Below, one piece after another: positions 1 to 8,511 of a DNA stretch of 64,000 bases. The DNA is from Helicobacter felistomachi. Lineage in GTDB: Bacteria; Campylobacterota; Campylobacteria; Campylobacterales; Helicobacteraceae. The notes beneath the pieces were generated by a model. That model worked only from the letters and a program-made list of their open reading frames with translations, searched no databases and had not been told where the DNA came from. Every line of letters begins with the position of its first letter. Within the stretch, counting starts at the first letter, position 1. Both the position numbers and the translations under genes were made by a program. The stretch covers positions 186,001 to 250,000 of the forward strand of contig NZ_AP028022.1 in NCBI RefSeq assembly GCF_030296895.1. The letters run 5' to 3'.

Positions 1-329
1 ATTTTGTCGTTGTGGATTGCACGGGAGAGAACCACAGCCTAAACGAAGCCACAATCGCCGAAGTGAAAAAGCAATATAGTCTAGACGACTCGGATTGTAA
101 AAGCGTGTATGTCTTTGATGCAAACAAGCCCAGCACTTGCGATCGCTACGATTTAGACAGCCACAAAAGGCATGCAAACGAGTTTTATTGTTTGGGTACG
201 CATTTAGACGAAATTAGCCAAGAGGAGTTCAACAGGTGGATTAAGGACTTGCAATCCGTGTGTGCTGTCAATATCTTTGATCTCACAAAAGCTCCTTATA
301 GCGACATTTGTAGCTTTTTAAAGCTATAA
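1..329 (+). CDS. Unrecognised protein, 3' part only (cut by window edge)
   Basis: The frame is already open at base 3 and reads through to TAA at 327-329, giving at least 108 residues, so the true start lies before the window. It begins with a hydrophobic strand ending in an acidic residue (FVVVDCTGEN), followed by alternating helix- and strand-like stretches with several cysteines. That start loosely resembles a Rossmann or vWA-type beta-1 strand, but no metal-site motif is visible and I do not assign a family. The next gene begins within 10 bases on the same strand, so the three left-edge genes are probably one transcript. Confidence 0.6.
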   Translation, partial: FVVVDCTGENHSLNEATIAEVKKQYSLDDSDCKSVYVFDANKPSTCDRYDLDSHKRHANEFYCLGTHLDEISQEEFNRWIKDLQSVCAVNIFDLTKAPYSDICSFLKL

Positions 330-337
330 GGCATGTG

Positions 338-784
338 ATGAGCGTTTATGCCCAAATGCAAAGCCTTAGCAACGATGCGCTCTTGGTGGTACAAGACACG
401 TACTTGCTAGAGGGTGCGTCAGCCGATCAAGCTTTGCAAATCCTCAACAAAACGCTCTTGGGCTTCAAGGGCGATCTTGACAAAGAGGGCATTTATGTTG
501 TGAGGGGCATGCACCTAGCCTATCTCAAGCACCCTAAGCAAGACAATATCGGGCGGGCGTGCTTTGCGGTCTTTGTCTATGACAAAAACGAGAGTTTGGA
601 GGCGGTGGGGGCAAGTGCATTGGTGCTTGGGTTTGGAGGGGATATTTTAGAACGCCTAAAAGCCCTAGACCAACACGCCAAAAAGGGGCTAAAGATTAAA
701 AAGGTTTCTCTTTTAGCGGCGTTGATGGGAGGACTTGGGGCTTTGGTGGCTTTTGCCACACACACATTGACACATAAAGGATAA
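338..784 (+). CDS. Small protein with C-terminal membrane helix, unknown function
   Basis: About 148 residues. The ATG at 338 is preferred over the GTG at 335. It starts 8 bases after the stop of the previous gene and ends 2 bases before the next ATG, so it is part of a tight operon. The first ~125 residues look like a soluble alpha/beta domain. The last ~25 residues, around VSLLAALMGGLGALVAF, form one hydrophobic helix with a lysine-rich segment just before it, so the protein is probably tail-anchored with its bulk in the cytoplasm. I recognise no family. Confidence 0.65.
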   Translation: MSVYAQMQSLSNDALLVVQDTYLLEGASADQALQILNKTLLGFKGDLDKEGIYVVRGMHLAYLKHPKQDNIGRACFAVFVYDKNESLEAVGASALVLGFGGDILERLKALDQHAKKGLKIKKVSLLAALMGGLGALVAFATHTLTHKG

Positions 785-786
785 AC

Positions 787-1575
787 ATGCAAAAGTATCT
801 ATTGTTGGGCGAGAACAAACTAAGAGAATTTAAAAAAGATCAGGAACTTGGCAAGTCTTTTGGTTTTGGTAAAATCACCTATGGCGGTGGATCTTTGGTT
901 ACAAAATTTGGCGAAAGACTGAGCCCCTCTAGCGATGAAAGTTTTTTACTGCTCGAGTCAGACATTTTCCCGGGGCGTTACTACAAATTGGAAACTTATC
1001 AGCAAGACTATTGGCTCGATGTGGCGGATTTCTTAGACATGCTCTTTTCTAAAATGGGGAAAGAAAAATTTTATATCCACATGAGCAAAACAAGCAGTGC
1101 CTATAGTGAAAGCAAAAAATCCCTAGGCGTGGGTCTTGGCGATTTTAAAGTGGGCACACAGGCACGCAATTATGCCGAAAACCACAACAACACATCTCTT
1201 ACGCGTGGATCAGGCAATTATGGCTATAAAGAGTCTGCATCGGGGTTAGACAGTTGGCTTAGTCAGCAACAAGTTACAGACACCGATTTAGGCAATTTGG
1301 GCGTACGGGCTGTGGTGGATGCCTTTAAGCGTAATGGGGGCAGTATCCAAAGTGGAGCGGAGTTTGTGAGTTGCTTTGAAATGGAAAAAACCCTTAAAGA
1401 ATCCACGGAAATCCAATGCGAGATCAGTGCTGGTATAAGCGAGGGGGCTAAACATTATGTCAAGAGTTTTGCCAATAAGGCAAGCAGTTCTAAAAAAGGG
1501 GGCATTTTTAGCAGTTCTAGCAACGATGGCGAAACTTACGAAAAATACACGCTGTTTTATTACGCTAAATTTTAG
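787..1575 (+). CDS. Unrecognised 262-aa protein
   Basis: Third gene of the left-edge operon, starting 2 bases after the preceding stop. The N-terminal ~110 residues are mixed charged and aromatic, with a segment rich in Tyr/Trp around residues 60-80. The middle (about 110-160) is Gly/Ser/Asn-rich. The C-terminal third has two predicted helices, then a Ser/Lys-rich linker and a closing strand, YEKYTLFYYAKF. There is no signal peptide or membrane segment, so it is probably cytoplasmic. I do not recognise it and assign no function. A G/C-rich hairpin follows the stop. Confidence 0.65.
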   Translation: MQKYLLLGENKLREFKKDQELGKSFGFGKITYGGGSLVTKFGERLSPSSDESFLLLESDIFPGRYYKLETYQQDYWLDVADFLDMLFSKMGKEKFYIHMSKTSSAYSESKKSLGVGLGDFKVGTQARNYAENHNNTSLTRGSGNYGYKESASGLDSWLSQQQVTDTDLGNLGVRAVVDAFKRNGGSIQSGAEFVSCFEMEKTLKESTEIQCEISAGISEGAKHYVKSFANKASSSKKGGIFSSSSNDGETYEKYTLFYYAKF

Positions 1576-1594
1576 GGCAAGCTAGGTTTAGGCA

Positions 1595-1613
1595 AAGGGG
1601 GCTTAGCCCCCTT
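1595..1613. terminator. Hairpin between convergent genes
   Basis: Eight-base stem AAGGGGGC / GCCCCCTT with loop TTA, lying between the stop of the 787-1575 gene and the stop of the asparaginase gene on the other strand. It probably ends transcription in both directions, although neither side has a strong T run. Confidence 0.5.
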
Positions 1614-1616
1614 ATC

Positions 1617-2588
1617 CTAATGCGTGTTAAAAAACTCTTGAATGACCTCGGGGTTTGTGGTTTTAAGTAGGGCTAATTGCAATAAGACCCTTGCTTTTTG
1701 GGGGTTTAAATCCCCGGCACGCACAAAGCGATAACGGACATCGTCCACTTCGCCAAGTAAAACGCACCCACTGCCCACACGGCTCGAGCGCACCACGACC
1801 ACACCCTGCTTAACCGCCTGTGCCATCGCTTCTAAGAGGGTTTGGCTCACATTGCCATTGCCTAGCCCTGCCACCACCACGCCTTGCACGCCCGCTTGTA
1901 GAGCGGCTTTCAATAGAAAATCCCCACAATCTACATGGGTGTAAACCACCGCCACTTTAGGTAGGGGTGCTGCTGTGTCCTTTAAGACTAGTTGGCTTTG
2001 CAGGGTGTGCTTTTTGGTGGGCTTGGCGTGAAAGGACACATGACCATAGTAGACATGTCCGATGGACCCCACATTTGGGGCTTTGAAGGCACCTAAATGG
2101 CTAGTGTGGGTCTTGCTGACATCACGTGCGCTATAAATACTCTCATCCATGGCCACCAAAACCCCAAGCCCCACACTTCCAGGGTGGGCACACACAGCTA
2201 GAGCGTTGTAAAGGTTTAGCGGCCCATCGGGACTTAGGCTCGTGGAGTTGCGCATCGCCCCTGTGAGCACCACGGGTTTACAAGATTGCGCATTCAAGTG
2301 CAAGAAGTAAGCCGTCTCTTCCATTGTATCCGTGCCATGCGTGATGACAAAACCTTGTATATCCTCTTGTGCGCTTAGGGTGTGGATTTTTTCTAAGAGT
2401 TGCAGCCAAATGCCGCTGTGCATGTCTTGTGAACCGACATTAGAAATTTGCATGCTCTCGATTTCTATGCCCTTTGGCACAACCCCTTTAAGCAAATCCC
2501 CCACACCGACCTGCCCACTCGTATAAGCCCCACCCTCTCCTGTACCCGCGATTGTCCCCCCTGTCGCTAAAACCATAACTTTATCCAC
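1617..2588 (-). CDS. ansA: L-asparaginase (type II fold, no signal peptide)
   Basis: Hydrolyses asparagine to aspartate and ammonia. It is 323 residues, the usual length. The two signature blocks are present: LATGGTIAG near the N-terminus, with the first nucleophilic Thr, and ITHGTDTMEETAYFL around residues 85-100, with the second Thr-Asp pair. Conserved GAMRN and SSRVGSG blocks follow. Translation probably starts at GTG 2588, which has AAGGGG seven bases upstream; ATG at 2576 is the alternative. The protein starts directly at the first strand, so there is no export signal. It is the sister of the H. pylori asparaginase (HP0723). Ammonia from it fits the acid-resistance biology that the formamidase gene in this window also serves. 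Confidence 0.9.
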   Translation of the reverse strand: MDKVMVLATGGTIAGTGEGGAYTSGQVGVGDLLKGVVPKGIEIESMQISNVGSQDMHSGIWLQLLEKIHTLSAQEDIQGFVITHGTDTMEETAYFLHLNAQSCKPVVLTGAMRNSTSLSPDGPLNLYNALAVCAHPGSVGLGVLVAMDESIYSARDVSKTHTSHLGAFKAPNVGSIGHVYYGHVSFHAKPTKKHTLQSQLVLKDTAAPLPKVAVVYTHVDCGDFLLKAALQAGVQGVVVAGLGNGNVSQTLLEAMAQAVKQGVVVVRSSRVGSGCVLLGEVDDVRYRFVRAGDLNPQKARVLLQLALLKTTNPEVIQEFFNTH

Positions 2589-2643
2589 TTAAAACCCCTT
2601 TTTTAGGGCATTGTAACGCTTTAAGTTTAATGCTGTTTAACGT

Positions 2644-2877
2644 CTACGAGACTTCTAAGAATTTTTGGGCAGCTTTGAGTTGGCGCATTTGCGCGCCTAA
2701 AGTGCGTTGTTCTACTTGTAGACGCTCAATGGTAGTGGCAATGAGAGTTCTTGCGCTTTGCAAGGTTTCTAAATCAGTGCAAGGGCTACTTAGAAAGGGG
2801 CAAGTTTCGACCAAAAAAGAAGCACGCTCTAGGTTGTTTTCCAAAAGCGCAACTTTAAGCTCATCGACCCAGTTCAT
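2644..2877 (-). CDS. fliT: FliT-like flagellar chaperone
   Basis: A 77-residue, mostly helical, highly charged protein. Its start overlaps the end of fliS by 17 bases and it is last in the flaG-fliD-fliS operon, the same place as HP0754 in H. pylori. In other bacteria the FliT-type protein binds the cap protein FliD before export. The sequence alone is too short and variable for a firm family call; position in the operon is the main evidence. Confidence 0.7.
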   Translation of the reverse strand: MNWVDELKVALLENNLERASFLVETCPFLSSPCTDLETLQSARTLIATTIERLQVEQRTLGAQMRQLKAAQKFLEVS

Positions 2878-3244
2878 GAGGGTGTATCTCTCTCCACGCT
2901 TCTAAAAGCCCCCGCGCCACACGCATCACCAAATCGATTTTTTCGCTGTCATTCTCAACATTGGCTTGGGTGAGTAGTTTGATTTGGTGGGTGTAGAGCC
3001 CAGTGAGATACACAGCGACCTCTCCACCCCGCTCATAGTCTAAGATATTCAGCAACTCTGTAAAAATATCTGTAACTTTGTTAATGTAGACGATCTTCCT
3101 TTCAATGTCCCCAGCTTCCATATGGCGTTTGGCTTGGGCAGCAAACTTTAAAATCCCCTCGTAGAGCATTTCAATGAGCTTGGCAGGCGACTCCACGGTA
3201 ACCGCATTCTGCTGATACATGTTGTAGGCGTTGGCTTTAAACAT
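2861..3244 (-). CDS. fliS: Flagellin export chaperone FliS
   Basis: 127 residues, standard length. It begins with the family pattern of a short N-terminal segment followed by YQQN, and then the ESPAKLIEMLYEGILKF helix. The four-helix bundle continues with the NILDYERGGEVAVYLTGLY block. FliS holds flagellin C-termini in the cytoplasm until export. It starts 12 bases after fliD stops and overlaps fliT, so the cap, its chaperone and the flagellin chaperone are made together. Confidence 0.92.
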   Translation of the reverse strand: MFKANAYNMYQQNAVTVESPAKLIEMLYEGILKFAAQAKRHMEAGDIERKIVYINKVTDIFTELLNILDYERGGEVAVYLTGLYTHQIKLLTQANVENDSEKIDLVMRVARGLLEAWREIHPHELGR

Positions 3245-3256
3245 TCTCTCCCTTTC

Positions 3257-5332
3257 TTAGTTCTTTTTAGCGGCTGCCTGATCGATCATCATCTGCACCG
3301 CATCAAAGGATTTATTCGCTTTTGAAATGCGCTCATCGTAAGCGGCGAAGCGCTCTGCCATCGTGTCATAGCGAGTCTTGAGCATTTCCATCGCACTATC
3401 CTTGTCTTTTTTAAGGTCTTTGGCATCTTGTTCTAGCGAATCTTCGTATAATTTCAAACGCGCATTTCCACCATCGACCAAACCCGCCAAAACTTTATCT
3501 AAGCGGATAAAAATCCCGTCTTGGTGGATTTCTTTACCTCCCATGCCCTTGACATCGCTGCCATAAAAGAAGTCTTGAGCGGCTTGGGGGTCGGTTTCGA
3601 TCGCATTTGTGAGCCTAGCCTCATCTAGACTCATTTTGCCATGCTCATCTAGGCTAATGCCGTATTTCATTAAGCTATCCACCCCCTTCGCGCTTGTAAT
3701 GCTAAAGGCGATGGCGTTGTTGATGGAGGAGCGAATTGTGCGGATGTCGCTCACCCCATTGAATACCCCGGCGATGTGGGTGTCTGGGTCGTAGCGGGTG
3801 GTTTCGTCTAATTTGGGCATCAATTCATTGTAGGCTTTGACAAAGGCTTTGATGTTGTCTACGATCGCCTTGCTATCCCTGGTGATGCTCACAATGGCGG
3901 GCTTGCCCGGATCGGTTTTGGCGAGCAAAGTTAAAGACACCCCATTGATCACATCGTTGACCTCATTGGTGGGGCGGGTGATGGTCGCGCCGTTGTAGGT
4001 AAATTTCGCATCCGAAGCACGCTGCAGATTTTTAAACCCAAAGAGATCGTGCATTTTGGCGTAGGACTGGCTCAAGCCCTCACTTAAGCCCAAGCTAGAC
4101 ACCGCCGCCTTGCCCGCTGCCCCCACGCCCGAAATACGCAGCTCTCCGCTGTCGCTGTTTAAGACTAACTTCCCATCTGCGCCCAAAGAGGCGTGCAAGC
4201 CGCTGATGGCATTGATGGCTTTAACGATCGCCTTGCCATTGTCATCGCTGGAGTTGGCTAAAAAAGTGATTTTAGAAAGGTCAATGGCATGTCCATTGAA
4301 GTTCACCACCCCTTTAATTTGCCCGGAGGGGATACCTGTTTTACCCTTAACAAGGTCGTCTGTGCTAGAAGTGGTTTTCACAAAACCGAGCTCTGCTGCC
4401 TTAGCCCCGCCCACTTCTACGCCAAACCCCCTTTTGTCATTGAGGATCAAAGACTTACCATCGTTGATGAGCCCCACGTTGAGCTGTCCGTTCTCTAGAA
4501 GGGATTTGGTTTGAGGGTTAGCCTCTAATGCCTTTTTGATCGCCTCTTGCAAGGCCTGATTTTTGTTCTGTACAGGGGTTTTGGTGCCGATGGTTAGGGT
4601 GATGGGGATTTTTACCTCTTGCCCCTGTGCATCCTTCACCTTAATGAAAAAATCATCCTCGGTGGTTTTACCCGTGGTGGGGTCTTTGCTGCCCGCCACC
4701 AAAGTGATGGGCGCATCGCTGCTCAAATGGGAGATCACGCTCGTGCCGAAGTAAATGCGGCTATTTGCCCCAGGGTTTTTGCTGTTGAGCATGAGCTGGT
4801 AGGGCTTGTCTCCCCCCGTTTTCATCACAATGCCTAAAACATTGCCATCGGTCGCATCTGTGATCGCCTGCGCCACATCGCCTAGGCTCATCCCGGCTTT
4901 AATGTCGATGGTGTAGTTCTTGCCATTGGTGTAAAAGTGCAATTTGGTGTTGGCTTCGCTAAAGGCATCGTCTCGGTCCCTAAAGTGAGTGGTTACCTCA
5001 TTGATGTCGCCCTGGGCTAGGTCTTCTACTTCGACCTTAATATTTTGCATCGGAATGCCCGGGCTCACTGTAGCTTTAACGGCACTTCCACTCACACTGC
5101 TGTTGCGGCTCGTGTAAGTGGAGTAGTCGGTAAGAGCACTTACAGGGGCTTTGAGATTGGAGATGAGACTTTTGATTTCAATGAGGGCTTTTTGTTTTTC
5201 AACATTCGCCTCCATTTTTTTTTCAATGGGGGCAACCATCATTTGTTCATCGGCTTTTTTGAGTTTGTCGATCACATCGTAGTTTAAAACCTTACTGCCA
5301 ATTCCTAACGAACTAAGTTTTCCAATTCCCAT
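3257..5332 (-). CDS. fliD: Flagellar filament cap protein FliD (HAP2)
   Basis: 691 residues, the large size typical of Helicobacter FliD. The N-terminal helix (GKLSSLGIGSKVLNYDVIDK) and the C-terminal coiled coil (about residues 600-690, ending AAAKKN) are the D0/D1 segments that pack into the cap plate. The long Gly/Thr/Asn-rich middle corresponds to the variable surface domains. FliD is exported by the flagellar type III apparatus and folds flagellin subunits at the tip. It starts 18 bases downstream of flaG and is probably read from the sigma-28 promoter before flaG. Confidence 0.95.
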   Translation of the reverse strand: MGIGKLSSLGIGSKVLNYDVIDKLKKADEQMMVAPIEKKMEANVEKQKALIEIKSLISNLKAPVSALTDYSTYTSRNSSVSGSAVKATVSPGIPMQNIKVEVEDLAQGDINEVTTHFRDRDDAFSEANTKLHFYTNGKNYTIDIKAGMSLGDVAQAITDATDGNVLGIVMKTGGDKPYQLMLNSKNPGANSRIYFGTSVISHLSSDAPITLVAGSKDPTTGKTTEDDFFIKVKDAQGQEVKIPITLTIGTKTPVQNKNQALQEAIKKALEANPQTKSLLENGQLNVGLINDGKSLILNDKRGFGVEVGGAKAAELGFVKTTSSTDDLVKGKTGIPSGQIKGVVNFNGHAIDLSKITFLANSSDDNGKAIVKAINAISGLHASLGADGKLVLNSDSGELRISGVGAAGKAAVSSLGLSEGLSQSYAKMHDLFGFKNLQRASDAKFTYNGATITRPTNEVNDVINGVSLTLLAKTDPGKPAIVSITRDSKAIVDNIKAFVKAYNELMPKLDETTRYDPDTHIAGVFNGVSDIRTIRSSINNAIAFSITSAKGVDSLMKYGISLDEHGKMSLDEARLTNAIETDPQAAQDFFYGSDVKGMGGKEIHQDGIFIRLDKVLAGLVDGGNARLKLYEDSLEQDAKDLKKDKDSAMEMLKTRYDTMAERFAAYDERISKANKSFDAVQMMIDQAAAKKN

Positions 5333-5350
5333 GTGTTGCTCCGGTGCGCT

Positions 5351-5764
5351 CTAGCCCTTTTTGTCGAAGATGATCCCCAAAATATCGCGCATTTTCTCGG
5401 TGAGCTTAATCACCTCCTGCGAGGGGATTTCACGGATGATCCGATCCCCATTGCTGTCCTTAATTGTTACAACAAGGCTATGCAAAACCTCGTTGTAACT
5501 AAAGGTCAATTTCGACTCAATACGCTTCATCTTCTCGTTGAGCTCTTTCGTCAGCTTCTGCAAATCCTGTTCCCCTAAAGGGGTTTCTTCGTCCTTTTTG
5601 CTGTGCTCTAACTTGCTTTCGTTGACAGAAGACACCTCTGGGTTTTTTAGATTGGGTGTATGGGCAGTGCGGGGTGCATCTAACTGTGTAGTGTTTTGTG
5701 TAGTGTTGAATTGTGTAGTGTTGACATGCGGGGTGACGCTTGCAATCTCTGTAGACATAGACAC
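5351..5764 (-). CDS. flaG: FlaG-family flagellar protein
   Basis: 137 residues. The N-terminal ~65 residues are low-complexity Thr/Asn/Gln/His sequence with tandem TQFNTTQNTTQ-like units. The C-terminal half carries the FlaG domain, including LTFSYNEVLHSLVVTIKDS and the IREIPSQEVIKL block. In Campylobacter and Helicobacter relatives FlaG limits filament length. First gene of the flaG-fliD-fliS-fliT operon, directly behind a sigma-28 promoter; an AAAGGAG ribosome site lies just before the ATG. Confidence 0.9.
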   Translation of the reverse strand: MSMSTEIASVTPHVNTTQFNTTQNTTQLDAPRTAHTPNLKNPEVSSVNESKLEHSKKDEETPLGEQDLQKLTKELNEKMKRIESKLTFSYNEVLHSLVVTIKDSNGDRIIREIPSQEVIKLTEKMRDILGIIFDKKG

Positions 5765-5776
5765 TCCTTTACCCCT

Positions 5777-5803
5777 AAATCGGCATAGCTCTGTTTTTCT
5801 TTA
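5777..5803 (-). promoter_or_regulatory. Sigma-28 (FliA) promoter for flaG-fliD-fliS-fliT
   Basis: On the minus strand the gap upstream of flaG reads TAAAGAAA, 11 bases, then GCCGATTT. The consensus is TAAAGTTT-N11-GCCGATAA, so the -10 half and spacing match almost perfectly. The start codon of flaG lies about 13 bases beyond the -10 element, so the leader is very short. The promoter makes this a late (class 3) flagellar operon. Confidence 0.85.
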
Positions 5804-5814
5804 TGTTTTAGGGG

Positions 5815-7047
5815 TCATTGGGTGCGGGCAATGATCTCCAAAGGGTTGATGTGTTTGTCTTTTAGAGTCACTTCAAAGCTTAGGCGTTGGTCGATGCGCC
5901 CGATCACATAGCCCTTTTGCACCCGCAAGCCATGCCTAATTGTGGGGGCAATTTTGTCTAGCTGGGAGTAAATGGTGTGCATGCCATCCTTATGCTCAAT
6001 GATGATGACCTTTTTTAAAATCGGCACTTCTTTAGCATACACCACCCGCCCATCAAAAATGCTACGCACCACGGCGTTGGGCTTGGTGGATACCAAAGTT
6101 ACCGACTCGTTGAAAACCTTGAGCTTATACACGGGGTCAAAATAAGGTCCAAATTTTTGTGCGATTCTATAGCTGGCTAAAGGGGCGATGGTCTTTGGTC
6201 CATTGTAGGCGACAGTCGTGATGTCCCTATAAGAGCTTGCCACTTGGCGCACCTCTAAGGGGGCTTGTAAGCCTGTGGTGGTGTGAGTTTCCTCTCTTTG
6301 AGGATGTCTTTGACGCTCTAGTTCCTTTTGCTTGACAATGTTTAGAGACGCTAAAAGTTGGTCTAACCCCTTGCGTTCCTTGTCTAAATTTTCTAGCTTT
6401 TTATTGTAAAGGGCGAGTTCCTCTTGCATTTTGGCGATCAACTTCTGTTGGGTGGCGACCATGTTTTGCAAATTGCGCTTGCGGTCTTTTTGGGCGGTGA
6501 TGGTCGCGCCCATCTGATCAATGTTTTTTGTGATTTGGGCAATGCGGGCGTTGATCTGTTCCTCTTGAGCGTTTAAGTTGGCAAGGCGTGCGCGCGAGTT
6601 GTGATTTAAATACTTAAAGGCAGTTTGGAGCATGATGTCCTCAGTCGTGGCTAAATCCTGTTTGTCTAGGATCATCACAAACAAGATGTCCTTTAAGAGA
6701 ATGCTCGTTACCGAGTCTTGGATTCTACTGCGACTCTTTTGCAGATTCTCCAAAAATAGGCGGTTTTCCTCTAGAGATTTTTCTTGGGCAAGGTTTTGGG
6801 CTTGGTTCTTGTCAATGTCCCTTTGGATGCCCTGTATTTGTCTAGAGAGCTCTTGGCTTTGGCGGTACTTTTGGTTAATGGCGTTGCCCAAGAGATTTAA
6901 GTGGTTGCTGATTTTGCTCTTTTCTAGGGCTGTGGCCTTGAGCCTATCTTGGTTCAAACTAATATTTTTGTCAATATCTGCGACCGATTGGCTGTTTAAC
7001 ACCCCCAAAGCCAAACAACACCCTAAAAGCATTGCTCTTTTTTTCAT
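5815..7047 (-). CDS. EnvC-like protein: coiled coil plus degenerate LytM (M23) domain
   Basis: Counterpart of HP0750. Starting at the ATG at 7047 gives 410 residues with a signal peptide (MKKRAMLLGCCLALGVLNSQ). Residues ~25-260 form a long coiled coil and the last ~120 residues are an M23/LytM domain. The zinc ligands look lost: the HxxxD site reads PYFDPVY, the YxHL site reads YSQL, and the HxH site reads RLSFEV. This is the pattern of EnvC/NlpD-type proteins, which do not cut peptidoglycan but switch on amidases. The stop of ftsX overlaps this start by 4 bases, so FtsEX and its periplasmic partner are translationally coupled. Confidence 0.85.
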   Translation of the reverse strand: MKKRAMLLGCCLALGVLNSQSVADIDKNISLNQDRLKATALEKSKISNHLNLLGNAINQKYRQSQELSRQIQGIQRDIDKNQAQNLAQEKSLEENRLFLENLQKSRSRIQDSVTSILLKDILFVMILDKQDLATTEDIMLQTAFKYLNHNSRARLANLNAQEEQINARIAQITKNIDQMGATITAQKDRKRNLQNMVATQQKLIAKMQEELALYNKKLENLDKERKGLDQLLASLNIVKQKELERQRHPQREETHTTTGLQAPLEVRQVASSYRDITTVAYNGPKTIAPLASYRIAQKFGPYFDPVYKLKVFNESVTLVSTKPNAVVRSIFDGRVVYAKEVPILKKVIIIEHKDGMHTIYSQLDKIAPTIRHGLRVQKGYVIGRIDQRLSFEVTLKDKHINPLEIIARTQ

Positions 7048-7853
7048 GCCACTCTCCTTTGGATAACAACGATCCACACGCAGACCAAGGACACCACAAC
7101 CGAAGTGAGTAAAAAGATCAAGGTGTCCTCTTGCCACACAAACAAGCGGCCATTGATCTCTAACACTTGGGCGATGGTTTGGAAGCGATCTTGCAAAGAC
7201 AAATACAAACTCCCCACAAACACCGCTACACTGGCAATCACCGAGTCGATCAAGGCAAGCCTAAACAAAAAGCCATTTTTGATCCGCATGGGCGCGCCTA
7301 AAAGGTCCATGATTTCAATGCGTTTGGCGTATTGCAAATGCCACACACTGATTTGTTTAACAAGCAAGAGAATGGAGAGCACGCCCACAATAGACGCAAA
7401 AATGAGGGTATTCTTTTTCAGTAAGAGCAATAAGCGGTATTCCTGATCGTGGGTTTTGCTAAAGACCTCCACCTTCTCCACGCCCGGGATTTTTAAGAGC
7501 CTTTGGTTGATTTGGTGCAACTGTTCTAAAGTGGGGAATAAGGATAACTTGAGCGAATAGAAAAAGGGGAGATTTTTCTTAAGATTGGCGATGCTAGCCG
7601 CGCTCAAATTCTGCTTTAGCCGCTCTAAGAGCGCATCGGGGCTGATCAGGTTTAAGGATGCGCTGTTGGGGATGTTTTGGCGGATGAATTGTAAAGAGAG
7701 TTTTTGGTGGCTCACGATGGTGATGGCGTAATTCTTATACAGCTTTTCCTCACGGATATGCACCGCCCGCTGGATAAATAAAATGCTCTCTAGGCTAAAC
7801 AAAAGGGCGATTAGGGGCAACAAAAAAGCTAAATGCTCCTTAAGTGTACTCAT
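7044..7853 (-). CDS. ftsX: Cell-division ABC transporter permease FtsX
   Basis: About 269 residues from the ATG at 7853; an alternative start at 7865 adds four residues. It has one N-terminal membrane helix (LAFLLPLIALLFSLESILF), a periplasmic loop of ~115 residues, then three C-terminal helices (IFASIVGVLSILLLV; ALIDSVIASVAVFVGSLYLSL; IFLLTSVVVSLVCVWIVVIQ). That is the FtsX layout. The reading frame overlaps ftsE by about 14 bases. FtsX relays ATP-driven motion of FtsE to a periplasmic hydrolase activator, most likely the next gene. Confidence 0.9.
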   Translation of the reverse strand: MSTLKEHLAFLLPLIALLFSLESILFIQRAVHIREEKLYKNYAITIVSHQKLSLQFIRQNIPNSASLNLISPDALLERLKQNLSAASIANLKKNLPFFYSLKLSLFPTLEQLHQINQRLLKIPGVEKVEVFSKTHDQEYRLLLLLKKNTLIFASIVGVLSILLLVKQISVWHLQYAKRIEIMDLLGAPMRIKNGFLFRLALIDSVIASVAVFVGSLYLSLQDRFQTIAQVLEINGRLFVWQEDTLIFLLTSVVVSLVCVWIVVIQRRVA

Positions 7854-8511
7854 GCACCTCTCCATCCTTGATATAAAGCTTGCGATAAGGGATGTTGAAA
7901 TTGCTAGGGATTCTGTGCGTCACGACCACGATGGTGATGTCTAATTGTTTGTTTGCCCCTTTTAGCAAACTCCAGATCATGTCGCTGGAGTAATCGTCCA
8001 AATTGCCCGTGGGCTCATCGGCTAAAATCAAAAAGGGTTTATGGGCGATCGCTCTAGCCATAGCCACCCGTTGCTGCTCACCCCCGCTCAACTCCAAAGG
8101 GTAGCGGTTAGATTTATAGAGCAAGTCCACATGGGCTAAGAGTTTTTCGGCCTGAATGTTGCACTCCTCTTTTTTGTAGCCATTGATGATCATGGGCAAC
8201 TTGATATTTTGCTCCACCGTCCATTCTTCAATGAGTTTATAGTCCTGAAACACCACCCCGATGTTGCGCCTAAGCTCATTGATGAAACTCTTAGAAGCCC
8301 GATTGACACTGATGTTACACACCTCTAAATCCCCCCCCAAGATGGGTAAATCTCCATACAAAGAGCGCAAAAGCGTGCTTTTCCCACTCCCGCTCGCTCC
8401 CGAGATAAAAACAAAGTCTTTCTGCTCAATTTTAAAATGCGCCCCCTTAATCACCCACTCGTCTTTTTTGTAGCCCAAGGACAAATCCCGCGCAAAAATG
8501 ATGCTACCCAC
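7840..8511 (-). CDS. ftsE: Cell-division ABC ATPase FtsE
   Basis: About 223 residues starting at GTG 8511, chosen because a perfect AGGAGG lies six bases upstream and the extra ~33 residues of the longer frame are not FtsE-like. Walker A is [12 protein letters not shown], the ABC signature is [14 protein letters not shown], Walker B is [13 protein letters not shown], and the switch His is VVVTHR. The family sequence for Walker A normally has G-x-S-G-x-GKST, which fits. The start overlaps the end of trmB. A G8 run lies in the coding strand near 8331-8338 (ILGGD region). Confidence 0.92.
   Translation of the reverse strand: MGSIIFARDLSLGYKKDEWVIKGAHFKIEQKDFVFISGASGSGKSTLLRSLYGDLPILGGDLEVCNISVNRASKSFINELRRNIGVVFQDYKLIEEWTVEQNIKLPMIINGYKKEECNIQAEKLLAHVDLLYKSNRYPLELSGGEQQRVAMARAIAHKPFLILADEPTGNLDDYSSDMIWSLLKGANKQLDITIVVVTHRIPSNFNIPYRKLYIKDGEVHEYT

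Noticed and set aside
2332-2526. Plus-strand open frame inside the asparaginase gene
   Set aside because: It is a complementary-strand shadow of a strongly conserved coding sequence, with no ribosome site.
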